Assembly: GCA_029931535.1 (NCBI GenBank)
Contig: JAQPZY010001549.1
Coordinates: 1,036,501-1,100,500, forward strand
Direction: 5' to 3'
Source of the DNA: Margaritifera margaritifera
Lineage: Eukaryota > Mollusca > Bivalvia > Unionida > Margaritiferidae
Length of the DNA: 64,000 nt
Shown here piece after piece: positions 55,701 through 64,000 of this stretch. The number at the start of each line of letters is the position of its first letter. Within the stretch, counting starts at the first letter, position 1. A program made the position numbers and the translations under genes. Under the pieces are notes generated by a model. It had not been told where the DNA came from and searched no databases. It saw nothing but the letters and a program-made list of their open reading frames with translations.

Positions 55701-55749
55701 ATTCTCTTGTACGGGAAACCAATAGATTAACCATAATCTCATTTCATCA

Positions 55750-56235
55750 TTCGCTTGTGACATTGATTGCAAATTAAGCATATTTCTGTTTGATTAAGAA
55801 ACATTTAACGCTGACCAATAATTTTTGCAAAAAGTTACTTTCTTTCTTTTATAAAGATTTGATACCGTAGTTGCATCCGATTTCTTTAAAGATACAAATT
55901 TATCTAGCACTAGTCTTCGATAGTATATGCATCTAGGTTAGCAAATTATGTAAATTGATGCAATGTGACAAGTTGAGTTCAAAGGTTCTCCTTAATCAGA
56001 CAATTCCCTCTGGATAGAACACTGTGTTCAAACGGAGACTAGAATTGTTGTAAACCGACGTTTTATCTCATTTTGAACTTTTGCCTTTCTACCATTCAAC
56101 CGATGTCATGCGAGCGAAACCTCAGAAACACTGTTGTTATAGGTATGAAATTTAAAAATAATCCATGTTTGTATGGAAACATCAAGCACCTGTCTAACTT
56201 GGAGCATCGTTTGTCCTATACTGTATTCAGTACAA
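55750..56235 (+). pseudogene. C1q-type gene, dead copy of the coiled-coil exon (copy C)
   Basis: Collinear with 52,060-52,510. CATATTTCTGTTTGATTAAG corresponds to CATTATTTCTGTTTGATTTA, TGACAAGTTGAGTTCAAAGG to TGACTAGTGGAGTTCAAAGT, and CACCTGTCTAACTTGGAGCA, TCGTTTGTCCTAT to CACCTATCTAACTTGAAGCA, TCGTTTGTCCTAC. The ATG of the signal peptide is replaced (GTA), stops follow, and the similarity ends in the first quarter of the coiled coil. It sits inside the proposed intron of the surviving gene. Confidence 0.7.
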
Positions 56236-56717
<482 letters not shown>

Positions 56718-56899
56718 CGCGCCAGTAGAAAAGGTACAATCAGGCATATGACGTGATATCATGTACCATCAGGCATATGTGTCATATCAAAATAACATCG
56801 CGACAAAGTTGGGTCATATTTATATCTTCCATTACCACATTCAAAGCCTAGAATCTCGCAAAAAAAAAATATGTCATGCCCTGGCAATAATTAATGATT

Positions 56900-57048
56900 T
56901 CCTCAATAATAATTTTATTGTATTTATCTATTTAGTGCCTCAATAATAATTTTATTGTATTTATCTATTTAGTTCCTCAATAATAATTTTATTGTATTTA
57001 TCTATTTAGTTCCTCAATAATAATTTTATTGTATTTATCTATTTAGTT
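56900..57048. repeat. 37-bp minisatellite, 4 units
   Basis: CCTCAATAATAATTTTATTG plus TATTTATCTATTTAGTT, four units with very little divergence. Confidence 0.95.
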
Positions 57049-58250
57049 CCGTTTTAATTCAAGTATGTGTTGCTGTTGCTTTTTTCAAAATAATGTTTAA
57101 CACATTGTTGAAACAGCTATAAACTCCATTTAACTTTTTCCCAGAGAAGGCTAAAAATCTCCCTTTTCTTTACAAGTACAGATACTCGTCGCCTACTAAT
57201 AATCTTGAAAACAACAATGCTGTTACAAAAATAGCTTTCCTTAAATATAAAAATAACGAAAGTTCCTATGGAGAATTTACATTTTGTTCCCTTGCTTTGA
57301 CAAAATGTACCAATTGTAATATAGCTTTCCTCGATAACTCACTCAATAAGCAGAACAGAAGAGAATTGAAACGTTTTTTTAGCATTACCTTTACAATACT
57401 TTCTTTCCTTTTTTTCCCCTGAAATCAGAAGATCTCGGTTGAAATTCAAATTTTTAAGTAATTTCTTACGTGCCGTTTTTGTTATCAAACCATGCGGCGA
57501 TACTCATTAGGTTTTTATTCAGAATTGGTTTTATTTTGTTAGCTTTGAATGTTGCAAAAGTTGAAAATAGAAATCTTAAAATAAAATCGCAAATATTAAC
57601 TTTTAAAAATTCATCTTGTAATTAGAAAACATCTGAAGTTTTACATAATATATATTTGTTCTGTGCGACTAGATGCACTACTTATATTCTAAAATTTATG
57701 TAAGATACATATTTCGTGCCAATTGAATTTTTGCCATTTTCTTTGCTTGAGGGAGCGTCACACAGAGAGGTCAGAACGCTTTGTGTTGTATATAGTGTGT
57801 CCTTAGATTTCATGAAGGACATAGTGTAACGTTATAGTAAATTAGTTAATAATATAAATAGTCAATACTATTTGCGTAAAACATTCAATCATGTTGAGCA
57901 ATGTACGTCTTGATGCCTCAGATATTCCTTTTAACTATGTTTGAGAGAAAAGTAATGACAGAAACACTTTTCTATGATTGCTGCTGATAAAGAAATAAAT
58001 AAATAAATAAAGAAAATACATTGGAAAATCAAAAACCAACACTCTACTCTATTAATGCAACATGTTATTAATTGAGAAAAAAAAATTCAGACAGAAAGAC
58101 AGACAGACATAAGAAAAAATTCGAGACGGGGGCGGGTGGGTGGCTAAGCGAAGACAGAAATTAAGACTACAATAATTTTCTCACGGATATCATTACTTTT
58201 ATATACAGGTAAATATTTCACATTCACTTCTTGGATTCCGGTGAAAATAA
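57049..58250. other. No gene seen
   Basis: About 1.2 kb of AT-rich sequence. Short AAAT and CAGA tracts near 57,990 and 58,092. Nothing else. Confidence 0.5.
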
Positions 58251-58251
58251 T

Positions 58252-58279
<28 letters not shown>
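58251..58279. repeat. (GT)n microsatellite
   Basis: About 28 bases of GT. Confidence 0.95.
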
Positions 58280-58282
<3 letters not shown>

Positions 58283-58655
58283 CATCAACCATTTTATTTA
58301 AATGCGATAACAATATTTAGCTATGTGGTTTTTGTGATTGTTAAAAATGTATGCCTACATTAAAATAAAATATAACCGTCAAATACTTTATGAATTATCA
58401 ACTACGTGCCTGACGCATGTAAAGAATGCCCACATGTTTACAAATATTTGGGTGCCAAAGATGCGAACTTCTTGATTATGACGTCATGTACGTCTAACGT
58501 TCATACAGTTTTTTTTTTTAAAAATATCTCAACAACTGGAGTTCCCACTCCAAAGAAGCAAGATGTATTTTGAACCTTGGTCAATGTTCTTTTCAAATGT
58601 GTAAAGCATTGCAGAGTCCATAAAATATGCAAGAAAGTCCCTTTTCTCGTGATGC

Positions 58656-58657
<2 letters not shown>

Positions 58658-58721
<64 letters not shown>

Positions 58722-58740
58722 CATATATATATATATACAC

Positions 58741-58803
<63 letters not shown>

Positions 58804-58806
58804 TAC
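58658..58806. repeat. (AT)n / (ATAC)n microsatellite
   Basis: AT tract interrupted by ACAT units, ending in (AC)n. The long Ile/Tyr ORFs on both strands are artefacts. Confidence 0.98.
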
Positions 58807-59164
58807 ACACGCAAGCACAGTCCACTTGAGTCATAACAAAAAATAAATAAATAAATCGCTTCCAGCCATCTTGTCGTAACAACGAATATGTCGTAGTAAA
58901 TATCATGCCTTTCATTTAGAGAAGTTATCATCAATGTGTAACTCTTGTAAAACCAGTATAAACACATGAGAACAATGACTCAGAAACATAAATCTATACT
59001 TCATATCTAATATTATCGTAATTTTTATTTGTTTTAAAATCTCATTCATATTGTCTTAAATTTAAAACTAATTTTTCTAGAAATAAGATGTTTACATATC
59101 ATCTGACCTATTTTCTGTAAATGAAAACTACCACGGAATGAAATATATGTTACCAATTTCGTTT

Positions 59165-59795
59165 CCTCACAATAACTCCAGTTGTTCACCATCTACATTT
59201 ACCAAACTCTGTGGATGGCTTTTGTATTTGGGGGTACGGAAGCAACCCATTGATTTCTGGGTCAAAAAGTCAAGTTCGCTATGAATAAAAGAAGAAAAAT
59301 GGTTTCTGCACAATAACATTAGTTCTAGATCACAGCCCTGGACCAAATTTAGTGGATGACTCACACATCGAGTCAGAAAAAAACCTATTGATTTTTGGGG
59401 TCAAAAGTCATGGTCATAGTCAATGTCACGGATACTGAAAAAAGAAAAAATGTTTATTTTCATAATAATTTTCGTTCTAGACTACGTACAATGACTAACG
59501 TTTGCGGAGGGCTTGCACGTAATGTATGAAAGAGTCCAATTGCTTTGTGGGGTTTAAAAGACAACAATCATGGTAATTGTGACTAAAAAAGAATGGGGTT
59601 TTGCAGAATAACTTTCCTTCTAGATTAGGTTCCTTGACCAAACTTTGTGGATGGCTTGCACTTAAGGTAATAAAGAAATCTATAGATTTTGGGGCCTAAA
59701 GGCCAGAGGCGTTCAGTCACGGTAAGTCTAATGAGAAAATAATGGTTTCTACACATTAAGTTTAATTCAAGACCACATACCTTGACCGGATGTGG
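59165..59795. repeat. Diverged tandem repeat of about 147 bp, 4-5 units
   Basis: ACCAAACTCTGTGGATGGCT at 59,200 recurs as ACCAAATTTAGTGGATGACT (59,342), a weak copy at 59,492, ACCAAACTTTGTGGATGGCT (59,638) and a weak copy near 59,786. It is followed each time by a TTGATTT(T)(T)GGGGTC-like word and GGTTTCTGCA(C)AATAA. Confidence 0.8.
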
Positions 59796-61144
59796 AGGTC
59801 ATTGAGACCTGTTGGTCAATAATTTCCAGAGTCCACCTTACCCTACTAGTTCCTACATAGAGGACTACTGAACAAAGGGCCAAAAATTTCTCTATGCAGA
59901 GCCCTTACTAAGAACTATGCTATATAAGACTTTTTGACATTTCTTGATGCAACCAAAACTGACATTACATGGACTGCATGACTGTTGCTGGTGTGTACGA
60001 AAATACACATGTAACTATTTCATTCCGCGATTGACACATTCTTTGCAAACTGAAACTGCTGTAACGAAAATACATGCCCTGCCAACACCTATATGAGACA
60101 GTAATTTAGTATTGCACTTGAGTGTCAGTTTGCTTTGTTGGTACCCGGCCTAAATTAGCCAGCCAATATCATAGGTCGGTAACAAGTAAAATCTGTGTCC
60201 CCCGATTAGTTAGAAGCATAGAGGACCACTTAGCAGAGGTCAGACCAGGATAAAATGATTCCGGGTCAGTACCCAGCTAAGTAGTTCATTTCTGAATTTA
60301 GAGGTTTTGTGCCTTATATTGTGAAATATTCATTACAGGAAGTAATGTTTACCATGGAATAATTGGGAAAGAGCCGTTCTTTATTTTGAGATACATTTTA
60401 TTGTGGATGTGAAGGCAGTGTGGTGGAAGTGCACACGTAAAGTGAGTATGAGATATGGTCAGAAACTATCTTTTGATTGACCCGGAAATGGATCTAATAC
60501 CCTAGTATGTTTGGATCAGCTGTTAAATGTAATTATGCTGGGCAACAACTGACTAGTCTTGGTGTATGTAATGGTCTATGATGGCACTGTCATCCCTAGA
60601 AATCCTTGTATGATTGGAATGTTGGTCTGAATTCGGTATGGAATATATATATCGAATATATATGAAAATTAATGGTGGTCTGACCCCAGCATGGAGCATA
60701 CGAAGCAGGGATCCAGACTAATGGGCGCCGTGCATCATGGGAAGAAATGTACGGTGATTCCATACTTAAACTAATATGGAGGCTGATGTGCCGTCTCAGG
60801 AGCACCGGAAATGTGACGCAGTTGTCAGCGAATCAGTTTGCCACCTCACCCAATTATGTGTGCTTCCTCTTTTATATTTTGGGTACATTTACATAAAAAT
60901 GGCTGACATACCATCCGAAATTATTAACTCCGCGCGATGACGCAGAGAAAAATATGTCGTAGAAGCATTTTTACCACCTCCATTGAGTAACATAGATTAT
61001 TTCATTACCCGTATCAAATTTAATGTTCAATTTAAAATTTTATATTCCTCGAAATAATTTTTAATTTTGAAAATGTAGAAACATCTTCCACATATGTGCT
61101 GATCTAGAGAGAGATTGCTGAATGGTTCCTAATCATGATTTCAG
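59796..61144. other. No gene seen; end of the proposed intron
   Basis: About 1.3 kb with no convincing frame. It leads to the acceptor TTCAG at 61,140-61,144. Confidence 0.5.
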
Positions 61145-61656
61145 GCATAATACTGAGACAGAATCGCATCATGGACAGAAAGAAGGTTGCTTTCACAGCT
61201 ACATTACACCATACAATACCATCACTTTCAACTGGTCAGATTATAATTTTTGATACAATTGTATACAATGAAGGAAATAGCTTCGACCTAAAGACTGGTG
61301 CTTTTGCTTGCCCGCTTGGAGGAATATACTACTTTTCAGCCAGCGCGGAAGCTCCCTCCGGGCACGATCTATCTCTCGCACTTGTCAAAGATGGTGTGAT
61401 GCTGGTGAACCTATACGTTACTCCTGATGAGGCGCAATCAACTACTGGAGCTGTAACCAGATGCGAAGCAGGACAAAAGATCTGGCTTCGAGTCAATGGC
61501 GGTACTTATGTACATGGAGAGTCATTCACTTCATTCTATGGGGAGATGAAACGGGCAGTAGTTAAACGGAACGTCTTCTGTGCAGTGAAAGACTCTTTTA
61601 CATGGCCATTAAAAATACACAGAATGGTCGCAGTTCGGCAGGACATTTCAGTGTAA
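61145..61656 (+). CDS. C1q-domain protein gene, terminal exon with the C1q domain
   Basis: After the acceptor TGATTTCAG the frame reads to a TAA at 61,654. The globular C1q domain is complete: RKKVAFTATLHHTIPSLSTG, FDTIVYNEGNSFDLKTGAFA, CPLGGIYYFSASAEAPSGHD, LSLALVKDGVMLVNLYVTPD, GQKIWLRVNGGTYVHGESFT, SFYGEMKRA. The usual anchors are visible (AFTA, FD, N-x-G-x-x-[FY], G-x-F-x-x-P-x-x-G-x-Y-x-F, L-V-K-[ND]-G, S-x-F-x-G). It lacks the usual GYLL-type end and instead carries about 30 extra residues (VVKRNVFCAVKDSFTWPLKI and beyond). That tail could come from a frameshift past the normal stop, or be a real extension. An internal ATG at 61,135 lies before the splice site and is not used in the spliced model. 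C1q-domain proteins trimerise and bind microbial or altered-self surfaces, and in bivalves they are part of humoral immunity. Confidence 0.88.
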
Positions 61657-61910
61657 AAAGAAACTTTCGCAGCTAGGAAAATCCTAATGAATATTTGTGC
61701 ATTGTGTATAACATTTTGTGGCGTTCTGTGCCATCATTTTCCTATAAGTTATCTGATTTAATTATTCTCTTTAGAGTAACCATTTTATCGAACTGGATGA
61801 AAATCCTAAAATACATACTTTTCTTTCTGTGGTTGATTGAAGAGTTTCTAAATTGTGCAGCGAGAGAAGATTTGATGCTATGTTATGTATCTCAATTGAC
61901 AAATCAATGC

Positions 61911-61916
61911 AATAAA
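61911..61916 (+). terminator. Polyadenylation signal AATAAA
   Basis: AATAAA about 255 bases after the C1q stop codon, followed by the A-rich ACATAACATAACATAGCATA. It is the first good signal downstream of the exon. Confidence 0.6.
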
Positions 61917-62114
61917 ACATAACATAACATAGCATACACGACTTCTGTTATAGTTGACGATCTGTGACATCAGATCAGAATCTCAACGCATGCAACAAAT
62001 ATGTTAAGTCACAAAAAGCATCGAGATCATAGAAAACGATAAACGTTACCCACCAATTTAGTTTTCATGTACATAATGATATTCATACCCAGTTCTGCAT
62101 CATGAACAAGCAAG

Positions 62115-63045
62115 CCTTCAGTTCATGCTCAAACTAGTTCTTCGATTATGATCAAACTAGCTCTCGGTTTACGATCAAACTAGTTCTCGGCTGACAATCA
62201 AACTGGCTCTCGGTTTACGATCAAGCTAGCGCTCGGTTCATGATGAAACTAGCTATCGATTCATATTCAAAGTAGATCTTTATTCATGATGAAACTAGGT
62301 CTAGATTCATCATCGTCTTGGTTCATGATCAAACTACCTCTTGGTTCATACTCAAAGTAGATCTTGGTTCATGATCAAACTAATTCTCAGTTCATGATCA
62401 AACTAATTCTCGCTTCATAGTCAAAGTAGTTCTCGGCCAATGATTAAACTGGCTCATGGTTCATAGTCGAAGTAGTTCTCGGTCAATGATTAAACTGGCT
62501 CATGGTTCATAGTCGAAGTAGTTCTCGGCCAATGATTAAACTGGCTCATGGTTCATAATCAAAGTAATTCTCGGCCAATGATTAAACTGGCTCATGGTTC
62601 ATAGTCGAAGTAGTTCTCGGCCAATGATTAAACTGGCTCATGGTTCATAATCAAGCTAGCTCATCGTTTATGACAAAACTAGCTCTCGGTTCATGATCAA
62701 CCTCTTGATTCATACTCATACGAGCTCATGGATCATAATCAAACAAGCTTTCGGTTTCTAATCGAACAACTCTGGTTCTCGGTTCGTGTTCAAATTAAGT
62801 CTTGCTTCATATTTAAATTATCTCTCGGTTCATAACTCTTGCTTTATGATCAATCTAGCTCATGGTTCATAATCAAAGTAGCGCACGGTTCAAGATCAAA
62901 CTAGGTCTCTGTGCAAGATCAAACTAGCGTTCGGTTCATGATCAAACTCGCCCTCGGTTCATAATGAAGCTATTTCTTAATTCATAATAAAACTTGACTC
63001 CTGTTTATAACCAAATTAGCTCTCGCTTCATGATCAGAATTCATT
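62115..63045. repeat. 23-bp satellite, about 40 units, with a 46-bp higher-order unit
   Basis: TCTCGGTTCATGATCAAACT plus AGC repeats with many variants. At 62,420-62,655 the unit is 46 bp (TCGGCCAATGATTAAACTGG, CTCATGGTTCATAGTCGAAG, TAGTTC), with about five close copies. The homologous place at 39,430-39,515 has only three or four 23-bp units, so the array expanded in this copy. Confidence 0.9.
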
Positions 63046-63149
63046 ATCTATTATAATTAAACAACCTTTTCTGCGCAGTTGGATAAAGGTAACAAAATAC
63101 GACGGTAGTATATACATAATACTTTAAAATATATGCATCTGTCTTGAAA

Positions 63150-63935
63150 TGAAGAATTCAAAATACGAAACATTATTTTCTTTGTCATTCGTTGGTTTCA
63201 TTTTATCGCGTAGAACATTCAGGTAGTGGTTTTGAAGAGATTGTTTAAATCTACAGTGGAGTGTTTTCAAATGTAGGTTGATAACACTGTATGGTGCTTT
63301 GAAGCAAGGTTCTGAATACTATTCACTGTTCTGAAATTTTGTTTCAAAACACACTAGTGTCTTATTGAAGGTATGTTTTTTGAAACTGCTACACTGGCAT
63401 ATTGGGGTCTACATAATTCATTTTACACAGAATTTCAAGCCAACAGCGTAAACCTTTGATCGTCTGCAGATCATAAAACTACTGAGTTTGAGCTTCGGCT
63501 TAAGATTTTGTGTTGACTAATTACAAATGACTTTACTTATGAAAGGTATTTTTTGTTGACCAATTACAAATGACTTTACTTATGAAAGGTATTTTGTGTT
63601 GACCAATTACAAATGACTTTATTTATGAAAGGTATTTTCTGATTGGCTTACACTGAAATATTGATCTCAGACTCATGAGCAGAGTTGTATGATCTTCAGG
63701 CGACGCGTTGCTTATTTTCACAGACGGGTACACATTTTATACCGGTGAACTGAGGTAATTTAATTGATAACGAGCTTGTTGTACAAAAAAGGCTTTGTTT
63801 AATCAATGCTCATTTTTATCTTTAATTTATTTTAATGACAATCGAGGTCAGTCAAACATTCGGTACACAAATGTTTATCATATTTCAAGAACACAATTAA
63901 TGCTCGCAAAACGTGTCTTATAACTGTCTAGGAAA
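63150..63935 (+). repeat. Duplicated 3' flank of the C1q unit, copy C
   Basis: Homologous to 39,555-40,345 in the same order. It has its own local expansion at 63,505-63,640: GTTGACCAATTACAAATGAC plus TTTACTTATGAAAGGTATTT, three to four units of about 46 bp, at a place where the other copy is single. Confidence 0.85.
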
Positions 63936-64000
63936 CCGTGGCACGCATACACAGACACAGACACACACACACAAAATGAGATTAATGTATCTTTTAAATG
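63936..64000. repeat. Short (AC)n tract at the window end
   Basis: CACAGACACAGACACACACA and a little more. Nothing further before the edge. Confidence 0.7.

Overview
This is a window of eukaryotic, AT-rich, repeat-dense DNA, most likely from a bivalve mollusc. The reasons are its tRNA-derived SINEs, Gypsy-type LTR elements, APE-type and R2-like non-LTR elements, a mariner transposon, many long microsatellites and a C1q-domain gene, a family that is greatly expanded in bivalves. The class-level call is an inference; nothing here fixes the species. There are no bacterial features (no operons, no Shine-Dalgarno-led genes, no CRISPR). Nearly all short ORFs are artefacts of microsatellites and satellites, or relics of transposons.

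Layout. 0-12 kb: SINEs, a 57-bp satellite, a decayed APE-type LINE (3.17-5.09 kb), a 669-bp foldback element (6.25-6.91 kb), a YqaJ-type exonuclease pseudogene (10.1-10.5 kb) and a THAP-like zinc-finger fragment (11.4-11.6 kb). 12.8-14.1 kb: a mariner relic with both terminal inverted repeats and TA flanks. 16.9-17.8 kb: a 26-bp satellite. 19-30 kb: microsatellites, minisatellites, palindromic MITEs, SINEs and a degenerate reading frame at 22.0-22.7 kb. 30.0-31.5 kb: broken remnants of a C1q-type gene. 32.3-36.7 kb: one APE-type LINE fragment and a head-to-tail pair of R2-like, zinc-finger-bearing non-LTR elements. 40.5-45.7 kb: two different Gypsy relics abutting on the minus strand, followed by a second, truncated mariner. 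48.5-50.5 kb: a 570-bp tandem duplication and exon-like minus-strand frames. 52.3-61.9 kb: the only convincing host gene, a secreted coiled-coil C1q-domain protein with a terminal C1q exon at 61,145-61,656 and a poly(A) signal at 61,911.

The most informative structure is the C1q locus. Blocks that I call X (24.3 and 53.75 kb), Y (30.0 and 55.3 kb), Z (31.0 and 55.4 kb), exon remnants and a 3' flank (39.4 and 62.1 kb) occur in the same order twice. This suggests that a whole C1q gene unit was duplicated in tandem. One copy lost its C1q exon and took in retrotransposons. Another left a dead first exon inside the intron of the surviving gene. The best gene model joins an exon ending in phase 1 at 52,904 to a C1q exon that begins in phase 1 at 61,145, but it carries one apparent frameshift near 52,645.

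Limits: all homology statements come from reading the sequence, without database searches. Boundaries of repeats are approximate to about 10-30 bases.
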